The position numbers and the translations under genes were made by a program. From the NCBI RefSeq assembly GCF_050003625.1, contig NC_134398.1, positions 59,357,641-59,421,640 on the forward strand: DNA of 64,000 nucleotides, in the 5' to 3' direction. The notes beneath the pieces were generated by a model. That model worked only from the letters and a program-made list of their open reading frames with translations, did no database searches and was not told the DNA's origin. Below, one piece after another: positions 46,888-58,825 of this stretch (the stretch's first letter is position 1; each line of letters opens with the position of its first letter). The DNA is from Haematobia irritans (taxonomy: Eukaryota > Arthropoda > Insecta > Diptera > Muscidae).

Positions 46888-48467
46888 AACAAGTATATAC
46901 AGCAGTAAGTTCGGCCAGACCGAATCTTAAATACCCACCACCATGAATCAAATATTAGGGTTTCCTTTGAAATTTCAGGGGCGTTTGATGACAGATATTC
47001 TCCCAAGCAGAGCAGATCAACTAGTACACTTCCCCAAGATAAATTTCAAGATTTTACCTATGAAGACTATATCAGATTCTGGATTTATAAGAACCATTTT
47101 TGTTTGAGTTTTAGGGGAATCATTAACATCTCTTGTAAGTGTGCAAGAAAATTATAAAATAACGTCTTTGAAATCTTAAATCTGTAGATTTTCAGCCGAG
47201 AAGTAAAATCTGGAAATTTTACATTGAGTTTCAAGCAATTTTTATGATCAGTGCGCCTTCTATACCCTCAAGAAGAGAAACCGATAAAAAACTAATCCGA
47301 TACATTTTTTTGTGAGCCTAAAATACCAGAATATTTACAATTTCCGGCAAATCGGATAAAAACTACGTTTTCTAGAAACCCAAGGAGTTAAATCGGGAGA
47401 TCGTTCTTATGGGGCTATACTAAAATATGGACCAATACTCACCGTTTTCGGCACACCTCTTTATGGCCCGAAAATATCTCTAGATTTCTAATTTCAGGCA
47501 AATAGGATAAAAACTTCGGATTCTAGAAGACCAAGAAGTAAAATCGGGAAATCGGTCTATATGGGGGCTATACCAAAATATGGACCGATACTCACCATTT
47601 TCGGCACACCTCTTTATGGTCCTAAAATACATCTAGATTTCCAATTTCAGGCAAATTGGATAAAAACTACCGTTGCTATAAGCCAAAGACCCCAAATTCG
47701 GAGGTCGGTTTATGTGTGGACCATACCAAAACATGGACCGATACTCACCATTTTAGGCACACATTTTTATGGTTCTAAAGTACCTCTCGATTTCCAATTT
47801 CAGGACAATTGAATAAAAACTGCGGATTCTAGAAGCCCAAGAAATAAAATCGGGAGATCGGTTTATATGGGGGCTATACCAAAACATGGGACGTTACTCA
47901 CAATTTTCGGCACACCTCTTTATGGTCCGAAAATACCTCTAGATTTCCAATTTCAGGCAAATTGGATGAAAACTACTGTTTCTATAAGCCCAAGAAGTAA
48001 AATCGGGAGATCGGACTATATGGGGGCTGTACCAAACCATTGACCGATACTCACCATTTTTGGCACACCTCTTTATGGTCATACAATACCTCTAGATTTA
48101 AAATTTCAGACAAATTGGATAAAACCTACGATTTCTATAAGCCCAAGACCCCAAATCGGGAGGTCAGTTTATATGGGGACTATATCAAAACCTGGACCGA
48201 AATAGCCCTTCTTCGAACTTGACCAGCCTGCAGACAAAAGACGATTTTGTGCAAAATTTCAGCACGATTGCTTCATTATTGAAGACTGTAGCGTGATTAC
48301 AACAGACAGCCGGACAGACAGACGGACATGGCTATATCGTCTTAGAATTTCTCCCTGATCAAGAATATATATACTTTATATAGTCGAAAATCAATATTTC
48401 GATATGTTACAAACGGAATAACAAACTTATTATACCCCCGTCACCATTCAATGGTGGTGGGTATAAA
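46888..48467 (+). mobile_element. HINE family C, complete (C3)
   Basis: The left end AACAAGTATATACAGCAGTA and ATACCCACCACCATGAATCA open the element. Unit motifs ACC(A/G)ATACTCACC lie at 47431, 47584 and 47737, exactly 153 bp apart. A GACA/GACG array is at 48303-48329 and the hairpin TATACCCCCGTCACCATTCA..GGTATA ends at 48466. Confidence 0.85.
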
Positions 48468-48564
48468 AATTTACCCATCAATCCCTCGGCAGACGTGGAA
48501 TTTCCAATAAATATTAAAATTATTCGAAGCGCCTCTCGAAAAATACTTTTTTTAGTTTTTTCTT

Positions 48565-48905
48565 ATTTTTATACCAGAAATCACATAGTGGTCAGAGTAT
48601 AATTGCTTTAATCTGCCAATTAATGTGGCTATATGACTATCGCCTCAAAATCACCTCCTTTGTTGATCTAGTCCTTGGTGTTCGTCTGTCCATGTATTTG
48701 GTGTTCGCAGGATTCCGGCCAATTTTAATAAAATTTGGTAGACTTACATATGACTCTTAAATAAATATATTGCCCGATTTTTAATATTCCTATACATGGA
48801 AAAGGTTTTTATCGGCAAACATATATCAATGTTACCCCACAAATACTTAGGTTTACTAATTCAGTAAGGGTGGTTTAGGGTATAATATTGTTATCTTGCT
48901 ATTTT
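48565..48905 (-). repeat. Divergent HINE-like relic
   Basis: TTATACCAGAAATCACATAG..AGTATA resembles a right hairpin; TTGATCTAGTCCTTGGTGTTCGTCTGTCC resembles core plus GTCY (in two overlapping pieces); GGTGGTTTAGGGTATAATAT resembles the left subterminal repeat. It may be a fourth family or a decayed B copy. Confidence 0.5.
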
Positions 48906-49469
48906 TCGCCCACAGTAGTATATTCCCGATTGTCAGTCTTTCTTTAAAATTACTCTTACGTAGTTTTTTTCTTCCACACGAAACCTATGCTCAAACTATT
49001 ATCTCAAAATATTTTCAACTAGTACCATGCCAGAACTAGCCAGAATAGCAAGAAATATGTTGTTGCTCAATATTGCTTAGCGTGTCAAGGTATAGACGAG
49101 AATATCGTTACTGCTTACACATTGGCCAATTACATGGTTAGCGTTGTGGTAGCCAACGTCACGTACTAATCTGATGGTGGCTCTTCTTTCCGTTTTCCGA
49201 ACGAAAAATAAAGTTTTTGAAAGGAAACCCAAACTGCTATGACCATTTCCGGATTCTATTATGGGGAGAGTAAAAAGGCAGTACTAAAACAACAATTGTT
49301 TAACCGCATCAAGTGTTATAGTGGCAGTAGGGAGGCAAACATTATTGCCACCCATACGGTTTTGCTCAAACTTTGAAAAGTTGCGCTACAAAGTGTAGTT
49401 GTGTAATAACACCATTTTCCACAGAAATCTGTAAAAATTCGATTATAAGAATGAGATAAAGTGAAAGTA
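48906..49469. other. No recognised feature
   Basis: No coding or terminal motif could be recognised. Confidence 0.4.
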
Positions 49470-49471
49470 TA

Positions 49472-50782
49472 AAGGGTGATACGGTCAAAATTTGGTCAAT
49501 ATAAATTGACGTATTTCTTTCAATTTTGCATTTAAAAAACCTGAACACCCCTCATTTTGAAGGTGTGTGCGTGTAGAATGTTGCTCCTATTTTGATTTTG
49601 GAATTCACTATTCAGTTGTCAAAATGCCGTCCAAGCAAGAAGAGCAGCGTATCAAAATTTTGCTCGCGCATCGCGAAAATCCGAGCTACTCGCACGCAAA
49701 GCTGGCAAAATCGCTAAAAGTTGCCAAATCAACCGTTACAAATGTAATTAAAGTGTTTGGGGAACGTTTGTCGACAGCCAGGAAGTCTGGATCGGGGGGA
49801 AATCGAAAATCGGAAGCCGCTGAGACGACAAAGAGAGTTGCCGGTAGTTTCAAGCGAAACCCTAACCTCTCTCTCCGAGATGCCGCAAATAAGCTGGGTG
49901 TATCGTCTACAAGCGTGCATCGAGCCAAAAAACGAGCCGGACTATCGACTTACAAGAAGGTAGTGACTCCAAATCGCGATGATAAACAAACTACGACGGC
50001 CAAAGCGCGGTCTCGGAGGCTGTACACGACGATGCTGACGAAGTTTGACTACGTGGTAATGGACGACGAAACCTACGACGAAACCTACGTCAAAGCCGAC
50101 TACAAGCAGGTTTCGGGACAGGAGTTTTATACGGCAAAAGGAAGGGGAAAGGTAGCAGATATTTTGAAGCACATAAAACTGTCAAAGTTCGCAAAGAAAT
50201 ATCTGGTGTGGCGAGCCATCTGTACCTGTTGCTTGAAAAGCAGCATTTTCATAGCTTCCGGGACTGTCAACCAAGAAATTTACGTGAAAGAGTTTTTGAA
50301 TAAACGTCTGCTGCCTTTCCTGAAGAAACACGGTTGTTCCTTACTGTTTTGGCCGGATTTGGCATCTTGCCATTACGGTAAAAAGGCCATGGAGTGGTAC
50401 GCCGCCAACAACGTGCAGGTGGTTCCCAAGGACAAGAACCCTCCCAACACGCCAGAGCTCCGCCCAATTGAGAAATACTGGGCTATTGTCAAGCGGAACC
50501 TAAAGAAGACCAAAAAAACTGCTAAGTACGAGCAGCAGTTCAAGGCAAACTGGCTTTCTGCGGCGAAGAAGGTGGACAAGGTGGCTGTACAAAATCTGAT
50601 GGCAGGTGTCAAGCGTGAGGCCCGGCAATTCGGATTTGGAAAAGCAAAAGTCTAACTGAATATTTTTCCTGAATTTTATACTAATTGAACTTGAAAAAGA
50701 AATTTAATTTGATTTTTTAAATAAACGATTTCACCGATTTACACGCGTTTTCCCTTGACCAAATTTTGACCGTATCACCCTT
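49472..50782 (+). mobile_element. Complete ITmD37E (Tc1/mariner) transposon
   Basis: Perfect 28-bp terminal inverted repeats (49472-49499 and 50755-50782, beginning AAGGGTGATACGGTCAAAAT) are flanked by TA (49470-49471, 50783-50784). The 1311-bp element contains one intact transposase frame. Both ends and the frame are undamaged, so this is the youngest and most complete transposon in the window. Confidence 0.95.
49624..50655 (+). CDS. ITmD37E transposase, 343 aa
   Basis: This would excise and integrate the element by cut-and-paste at TA dinucleotides. The start chosen is the methionine of MPSKQEEQR, the usual family start; an in-frame upstream ATG exists at 49567. Residues 1-110 hold paired helix-turn-helix regions (KLAKSLKVAKSTVTNVIKVF; LSLRDAANKLGVSSTSVHRA). 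The catalytic triad is D148 (in MDDET), D245 (FWPDLASCHYG) and E283 (PELRPIEKYW) with 37 residues between the last two, defining DD37E as in mosquito ITmD37E. A basic stretch (KRNLKKTKKTAK) follows. An in-frame 12-base duplication (50065-50076 repeated at 50077-50088) gives DETYDETY right after the first catalytic aspartate; I recall a single DETY in the family, so activity may be affected. The codon use is less AT-rich than the flanks. Confidence 0.93.
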   Translation: MPSKQEEQRIKILLAHRENPSYSHAKLAKSLKVAKSTVTNVIKVFGERLSTARKSGSGGNRKSEAAETTKRVAGSFKRNPNLSLRDAANKLGVSSTSVHRAKKRAGLSTYKKVVTPNRDDKQTTTAKARSRRLYTTMLTKFDYVVMDDETYDETYVKADYKQVSGQEFYTAKGRGKVADILKHIKLSKFAKKYLVWRAICTCCLKSSIFIASGTVNQEIYVKEFLNKRLLPFLKKHGCSLLFWPDLASCHYGKKAMEWYAANNVQVVPKDKNPPNTPELRPIEKYWAIVKRNLKKTKKTAKYEQQFKANWLSAAKKVDKVAVQNLMAGVKREARQFGFGKAKV

Positions 50783-50784
50783 TA

Positions 50785-50999
50785 TCTTGAAAATCATATG
50801 TGTAATATACGAAGCTAAACTACTACGAAAGGTAAAAAGTTAAGGTGAGTTCATACAGCTTCTACTGTAGATCGGGACATTGAACTGTAATAAAGTATTG
50901 ACAATAGCTTACCACATTGAAGAAAAAAACAATTTTTCTGTCTTAACAACATGTGGCAAATCCAAATTGCACGCCATGGAGTAAAAACGGCTGAACGGC
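50785..50999. other. No recognised feature
   Basis: Short gap between ITmD37E and HINE-A6. Confidence 0.4.
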
Positions 51000-51051
51000 T
51001 GCTCTACATATTTTTCACCATTTGTCATTTCGTTTGTTACACATATAAATA

Positions 51052-52489
<1,438 letters not shown>

Positions 52490-52840
52490 GTAGAGGTGAA
52501 GTTCTAATTCGATCTGTGGAAATCACGATAACTTCTGAACGAAACAATCTATGGTATCTAATATTCATATAAAAATTGGTCCAAATCAGTCCATAACTAT
52601 ATATATAGCCTCCATATAAACCGATCCTTTTTGCTTGTGGATACTCTTGGTGGAGCACACTTCATCCGATCCGGTTGAAATTTGGTACGTGGCGTTAGTA
52701 TATAACCTCTAACAACCATTCACAATTAATTCATATCGGTCCATAATTATATAGCCCCAGATAAACTGATGCCCAGATTTTACTTGAGCTTTCTGAATAA
52801 GCAAGTTTCATCTGATCCTGCTAGAACTAGGTAACGCAAA

Positions 52841-53452
52841 AATATAAATTTATTTATATGTATTCTTCTTTCCTACACATTGTAATGAGATCATCATGAG
52901 GAATTCATTACTCAAGTTCCTAGGTAACTAAATTTAGAGTTGATGGAATGGAATCACAAGTTAGTTTGTTAGTTTATTTTTCATCAAAGTAAGCTTTGCA
53001 AAAATGGGTTCAGCGTAGGCAAATTCATAAAAATTAGAAAACAAATGCTCATTAAAATTATTTTTTATATTTCCTACTTTGATTCAAAAATCTTCCACAT
53101 TTGTACCTTCAAATAATTGTGTATAGCTGGGATCTTCAGATTTATACTCTAATATATTAAACTCGTTTATAAAATCATCAGGCCTTTTAATTGTATTTAC
53201 GATATCAACATAATTTATATCATCGCTGGTTTATAAGTAATGCGGATCAAATAATCTTATATCATTTAATTTTTTTTATCATTCATATCACTTCTGGATA
53301 AAATTTGATCACAAATAGTTTGTTAAAATTTTAAAGAGTTTGTTTTAACTGTATTAATATTAGTTTCAGGGATGTTTTCTGAAATAATTTGTGATTCGGC
53401 TTCATGGCCTATGTATTTTGCAATTTCTCTCTCACTCGAGTGATTGCAAACT
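52841..53452. other. AT-rich stretch, no recognised feature
   Basis: No assignable motif. Confidence 0.4.
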
Positions 53453-53997
53453 TTTTATACCCTCCACCATAGGATTGGGGTATATTAACTTTGTCATTCC
53501 GTTTGTAACACATCGAAATATTGCTCTAAGACCCCATAAAGTATAAATATTCGGGGTCGTGGTGAAATTCTGAGTCGATCTGAGCACGTCCGTCCGTCTG
53601 TTGAAATCACGCTAACTTCCGAACGAAACAAGCTATCGACTTGAAACTTGGCACAAGTAGTTGATATTGATGTAGGTCGGATAGTATTGCAAATGGGAGA
53701 GCACGTCCGTCCGTCTGTTGAAATCACGCTAACTTCCGAACGAAACAAGCTATCGACTTGAAACTTGGCACAAGTAGTTGATATTGATGTAGGTCGGATA
53801 GTATTGCAAATGGGAGAAGCAAAATTCATCCAATCTGGTTGAAATTTGGAACGTGGTGGTAGTATATGATATTTAACAACCATGCCAAAAGTGGTCCATA
53901 TCAGACCATAATCATATATAGCCCCCATATAAACCGAGATTTGGTTTTGGAGCATCTTGGAGGTGCAAATTTCATCCGAGTCTGTTGAAATTTTGTG
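53453..53997 (-). mobile_element. HINE family A (A5), with 117-bp tandem duplication
   Basis: The hairpin TATACCCTCCACCATAGGAT..GGGTATA starts at 53456. The segment from GAGCACGTCCGTCCGTCTGT to AATGGGA is present twice (starts 53582 and 53699, period 117) with no difference seen. The element is cut at about 53997, where mariner sequence begins. Confidence 0.85.
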
Positions 53998-55224
53998 TAT
54001 ATTATTTTTATATAGTACCAACCTTCAAATTATTCGTGTCAAAATTTGACGTCTGTAAGTCAATTAGTTTGTGAGATACAGCGTCTTTTGTGAAGCAACT
54101 TTTCTTATTGTGAAAAAAATGGAAAAAAGGAAATTCGTGTTTTGATAAAATACTGTTTTCTGAAGGGAAAAAATATGGTGGAAGAACTTGGCTTGATAAT
54201 GAGTTTCCGGACTATGCCCCAGGGAAATCAACAATAATTGATTGTATGCAAAATTCAAGCGTGGTGAAATGAGCACGGAGGACGGTGATCGCAGTGGACG
54301 CCCGAAAGAGGTGGTTACCGACGAAAAAATCAAAAAAATTCACAAAATGATTTTGAATGACAGTAAAATGAAGTTGATCGAGATAGCAGAAGCCGTAAAG
54401 ATATCAAAGGAACCAACACGGTTATATCATTCATCAATATTTGGATATGCGGAAGCTCTGTGCAAAATGAGCGCCGCACGAGCTCACATTTGACCAAAAA
54501 CAACAACGTGTTGATGATTCTGAGCGGTGTTTGCAGCTGTTAACTCGTAATACACCCGAGTTTTTCCGTCGATATGTGACAATGGATGAAACATGGCTCC
54601 ATCACTATACCAATTCCAATCGACAGTCGGCTGAGTGGACAGCGACCGGTGAACCGTCTACGAAGCGTGGAAAGACTCACAAGTCCGCTGGCAAAGCAAT
54701 GGCCTGTGTTTTTTGGGATGCGCATGGAATAATTTTTATCGATTATCTTGAGAAGGGAAAAACCATCAACAGTGACTATTATATGGCGTTATTGGAGCGT
54801 TTGAAGGTCGAAATCGCGGAAAAACGGCCCCATATGAAGAAGAAAAAAGTGTTGTTCCACCAAGACAACGCACCGTGCCACAAGTCATTGAGAACGATGG
54901 CAAAAATTCATGAATTGGGCTTCGAATTGCTTCCCCACCCACCGTATTCTCCAGATCTGGCCCCCAGCGATTTTTTCTTGTTCTCAGACCTCAAAAGGAT
55001 GCTCGCAGGGAAAAAATTTGGCTGCAATGAACAGGTGATCGCCGAAACTGAGGCCTATTTTGAGGCAAAACCGAAGGAGTACTACCAAATTGGTATCAAA
55101 AAATTGGAAGGTCGGTATAATCGTTGTATCGCTCTTGAAGGGAACTATCTTGAATAATAAAAACGAATTTTGACAAAAAAATGTGTTTTTCTTTGTTAGA
55201 CCGGGGACTTATCAGCCAATCTGT
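53998..55224 (+). mobile_element. Himar1-like mariner, 5' end lost (copy 2)
   Basis: TATTATTTTTATATAGTACC at 53998 corresponds to 18948 in copy 1, so the first 64 bp including the left terminal repeat are missing. The right terminal repeat GACCGGGGACTTATCAGCCA is at 55198-55224, followed by TA. Confidence 0.85.
54119..55157 (+). pseudogene. Himar1-like transposase (irritans mariner), frameshifted N-terminus
   Basis: The native ATG is present at 54119, but a one-base deletion gives a stop after eight codons (..KFVF). Further indels lie near 54184 (PKT region) and 54244, and the helix region near 54410-54500 is scrambled. From about 54531 to 55157 the frame is intact: VTMDETWLHHYT (D), LFHQDNAPCHKS (D), SPDLAPSDFFLF (D), the DD34D triad, through to YNRCIALEGNYLE. 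The catalytic part is closer to the Himar1 sequence I know than copy 1. Product non-functional without the DNA-binding domain. Confidence 0.88.
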
Positions 55225-55600
55225 TATTTGAATTACTTCGAAATTATTTGTGAGCAAAATGTTTTATATTTTGGCTAAAAGTATACAGTGTTTTGGATCA
55301 TAAATATTAAGGAAATTCTATCAGTTTGGTGGCTTTATCGCTTATGTTCGTGCAAGTATTACTGCATATGCGTGGAACATGAGTTTCTTTTATAATTTTC
55401 GTTATTTGTTTTGACATGTTTTTGTTTTCAGTTTAATTGTATTTGATGGGACGTCTCTTGGAATGCACCAACCGGCATGGACTACAAATTAAAATGAGTC
55501 AAAGTATATAGTTGGTTTAATTTAAAAGTAATTAATTAATTTACTATATAACGCTAAAGGAAATTCTCACCATGTTTATAATTTTGTTTTTCTATAGTCT
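55225..55600. other. AT-rich stretch, no recognised feature
   Basis: Nothing assignable. Confidence 0.4.
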
Positions 55601-56286
55601 ATAATGGATTGATGCTAAATTTAACTTATTTATATTACAAGAAAAATTGTTTTATTTTCTTTTTTTTTAATTTGCTCCACAGCCCATGGAAATCTTCTTA
55701 TCCCAAGTACATTTCCAAAATTTTAAGAACTAAATATGGGTTTAATTTAATTTAATTTCCAAAAAAAATAGTAATAATGACTAAGTGTATGGTTCAGCGT
55801 TGTCAATTTAGCTTTTTTCCCGCTAGATTTGGCTTTTTTTGAAGACGTTTAGCGGGAAAAAAATGCATTTAGCTTTTAGCTTTTTTTCTGGCTTTTTTTC
55901 ATGACCCTTTTAGCTATTTTTGGCTTTTTTTATTTTCGACATGTTTATATTGAAATATGGATAAATCGCCGTTTTTATCTAAGTCTTGCTGCAAGTATAA
56001 GGGTTTCCACATATTTCAAAGCTCAGTTGAAACATTAATAATGAGTCCAGCCATTGTGCGGGCATTTTTGTAGCAAATACACCTTGTTGTAAAGTTTTTT
56101 CATTATATACATAAAAGTTATCGTAAACTTTAAATCTACTATTACCATACAAATTTGTTAGATAAACTGTCAGTAAATTATTGGGAATATTATCATTTGA
56201 CTCGTTTATCCTTTTTATGTTATTATAATATTCTAAAGTTATTACGATATTACTAAATTAAAACAGTAGATGTGAAAAGCTTTGTG

Positions 56287-56900
56287 CACTGAAAAAATAT
56301 TGTCGTCTCCTTAAAATACGAACGCGAATTTTGGTTATAATAGCATTTGTGAATTTCTTTTATATAAACTGTTTTCCTTGTCCAAAAGACGATAAAGTCG
56401 TTTTGTCCTTATAATTAAGTGATTCAACTTAAAATAGGTATGTTTTCATGAAAGAAGGAAGAATTAATGAAATAGTCTTTAAATGTGAGGAGTTTTTGCA
56501 TCTTAACCACAAACCAAAATAGCGTTCAAAAATAGAAGATGTTTTTCAACACTTTATTTTAAAAACGTATATACACGCAGAGAAGGAATATGATCACCTC
56601 AAACATGTTTCAAGAGCAAAATGTTATTTTTGTATGGTGACCATGTAACATGTTTGTCACTAAAATGTTATTTTGTCGTCAAATATAACCTGCTTGCCGA
56701 AATCAGATACATGATTTCCAAGAAAATAACATGGTTGCGAAAACCATGTTACATGGTCACCACCCAAAAAAAACATTTTGCTCTTAAAACAGGTTTGAGG
56801 TGATCATATTCCTTCTCTGGGTGTATACATTAATTTCTACTTGAAGTCGAGTCTGAATTTGGAAATTTAAGTTGGCGTTAGCACGTTTTTAAAGCACTTT
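56287..56900. mobile_element. D-family MITE (D3) inside the hAT, itself split
   Basis: GCACTGAAAAAATATTGTCG opens it; sequence follows D2 through CTTTATTTTAAAAACGTA, is interrupted by a 250-bp MITE, and continues CTACTTGAAGTCGAGTCTGA to about 56900, where the rest is lost. Confidence 0.75.
56574..56823. mobile_element. 250-bp MITE with long inverted ends
   Basis: CACGCAGAGAAGGAATATGA and the reverse complement of the right end CACCCAGAGAAGGAATATGA extend to about 50 bp of imperfect pairing (..AACATGTTTCAAGAGCAAAA). TA/TATA lies at both flanks. The centre has ACCATGTTACATGGTCACCA motifs. Related by its ends to 58884-60035. Confidence 0.85.
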
Positions 56901-57274
56901 GATAGCTCATGAACTATAGGTATTTTCTACAATTTAAATAAAAGTAATGTATTTCGAATTTTTCACAATTTTAAATCCAAACTAAAATTTTATTTAAAAA
57001 AATGACAAATCGCAAACAGAGCTAATATACCTTAGATATTGTTACAGTCTCACAGAAGTGAAATTAAAATGAAAATAATATGCATTGTAAGTGAAATAAA
57101 GCCTTTAAGTTTGTTAAATTTCAATCAAAAATGTGACTTTTGATACAAAAAAATTAGCTTTTTTTCTAGCTATTTTTTAGCATTTTTTAGCTTGTTTTAG
57201 CTATTTTTTTGGGCAAATCTAGCGGTTTTTGGTGAAACAATTCTGGCAACGCTGGTATGGTTAATATGATCATG

Positions 57275-57782
57275 CACTGAAAAAACAGTGAACCCACCAG
57301 GAAGAAAACTTTCGGTTAATTTTAGAAAATTTTGAATATTTGTTTTAAACAAAAAGTATTACAAACGTTGGCATCACGCCGATGTCATAAAAATAAGTAA
57401 ATATTTTTCGACAAATTCAAGAAAATTTATTAGACATAACTAAGTTTTTTCACTTGTTAAAGAAAATTTTGTAGTTTGAAGGAAAAATTTGGAGTTCAAA
57501 ATTGCAAGAATGTCTTTAGTGACATACGAAGTTCATGCTGGACGCCTTTTTGGTAAAATTTACAAATTTGAGGAAATTCTGAACTATTTTGTGGAATACA
57601 CGAATTTAGTTAATCTTTATGCTTCATTTGAGTATATTTTTTCCTCGGTTTTAGTTAATTTAACTAACGTAAACAAAAAATTATTAAAGTAAAGGCAACT
57701 TTCTTCAAACATAATAATTCCATGAACTAAAATAAAGTTAAATTGGCTTCAGTGAAATAGAGAGTTCACTTTTTTTTGAGTG
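57275..57782. mobile_element. G-family MITE, complete (G2)
   Basis: CACTGAAAAAACAGTGAACC opens and AGTTCACTTTTTTTTGAGTG closes the element (inverted over about 20 bp with gaps). It is the reference for the relics at 1-245 and 58414-58665. Confidence 0.7.
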
Positions 57783-58060
57783 TGCTTTGGCGTCTCAAAC
57801 TGTTTAAAATTTCCAATGTAACATAGAATTGCCAATTTAATGGCAAATGCTGACAATCAGTTTTGCACATATTAATAAACTGCAAACTGAATGCATATTA
57901 ATAAACTGAATGCAGAATGCATACACTAAAAAACGTGGCACTAAAGCTAATTTAATTCTATTTTAGTTCATGGGAATATTATGTTAGGAGAAAGTTTTCT
58001 TGACCTTAAAAATATGTTGCTTACTTTAGTCAAATGAACTAAAAAAGAGGAAATTATATA

Positions 58061-58405
58061 CTAAAAAAACATGCCCGGTTACAAAGATTTTGTCTTTACT
58101 TTAAAAATGTTGGTATTGATTCCGAGCCAAAGAAGCGGAGAATACAATTAAGGATACTTTTAAGACACGAATCTCTTTTAAATTTGCGTTTCGTGTACTT
58201 GCTTCTAGGAAGCAAATTTTAATTTTTCGCTTTTGCAGCTGTTTTTCTTCATACGCTATCAAAGCCCTTTAAAAACGAGTTAACGACATCTTTATTTTCC
58301 AAATTAAGACTCGACTTCCAGTAGAAATTATGCTATATTTCAAGTAAAAAAGTCTTTAAAATAAAGTGTTGAAAAACATGTCCTCACGACAATATTTCAG
58401 AGTAC
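58061..58405. mobile_element. D-family MITE with internal deletion (D4)
   Basis: CTAAAAAAACATGCCCGGTT to AAAGTGTTGAAAAACATG follows D2, then jumps to TCCTCACGACAATATTTCAG. About 300 bp are deleted relative to D2. Confidence 0.7.
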
Positions 58406-58413
58406 ACAAATAA

Positions 58414-58665
58414 AACAAAAATATTTACCAATATTGTGCTCTTTTTGAACTTTGTATGACACTAAAGATATTTTTGCAATCTTGTATTACAATTATTTCC
58501 CTCAAAATACGAAAAAGTGAAAAAAATAATTATGTCTGACAAATTTTCTTAAATCGTTACAAAACATATTTACTTATTTTGTTAAATACACAAGACATCT
58601 GTAGTTTTAAGTTAACTTTTTCTAAAATTAAGCAAAATGTTCCTTCCTGATGGGTCCACTGTTAT
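58414..58665. repeat. G-family MITE relic (G3)
   Basis: Read in reverse, CACTCAAATAACAGTGGACC and CAGGAAGGAACATTTTGCTT match the left end of G2 (57275). It adjoins D4. Confidence 0.55.
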
Positions 58666-58825
58666 TTGAGTGTAGTTATACCGTACTTATGAATTACAAA
58701 ATATTTGTGAATATATATGTATTTACTTGGCTTCAACTATTTAGGGAGCTATTTGGTTTTAAATCTAGACTCCATAAAGTTAAAATTAGGATTGTGATAT
58801 CACTGATCAAATTCGTTTTTTTGTG

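Larger units (their letters stand above)
55795..57254. mobile_element. hAT-type element with perfect 8-bp target duplication
   Basis: The ends CAGCGTTGTCAATTTAGC and TTCTGGCAACGCTG are inverted (CAGCGTTG(C/T)CA) and flanked by identical GTATGGTT (55787-55794 and 57255-57262). Subterminal regions carry repeated TAGCTTTTTT / AGCTATTTTT motifs. It is inserted in a family E relic (left flank AAAATAGTAATAATGACTAA, right flank AATATGATCATG). No transposase. It contains D3 (56287-56900) and a small MITE relic (56107-56192). Confidence 0.9.

Noticed and set aside
49624..50655. Domesticated host gene derived from ITmD37E
   Set aside because: Perfect terminal repeats and TA duplication show it is still a transposon.
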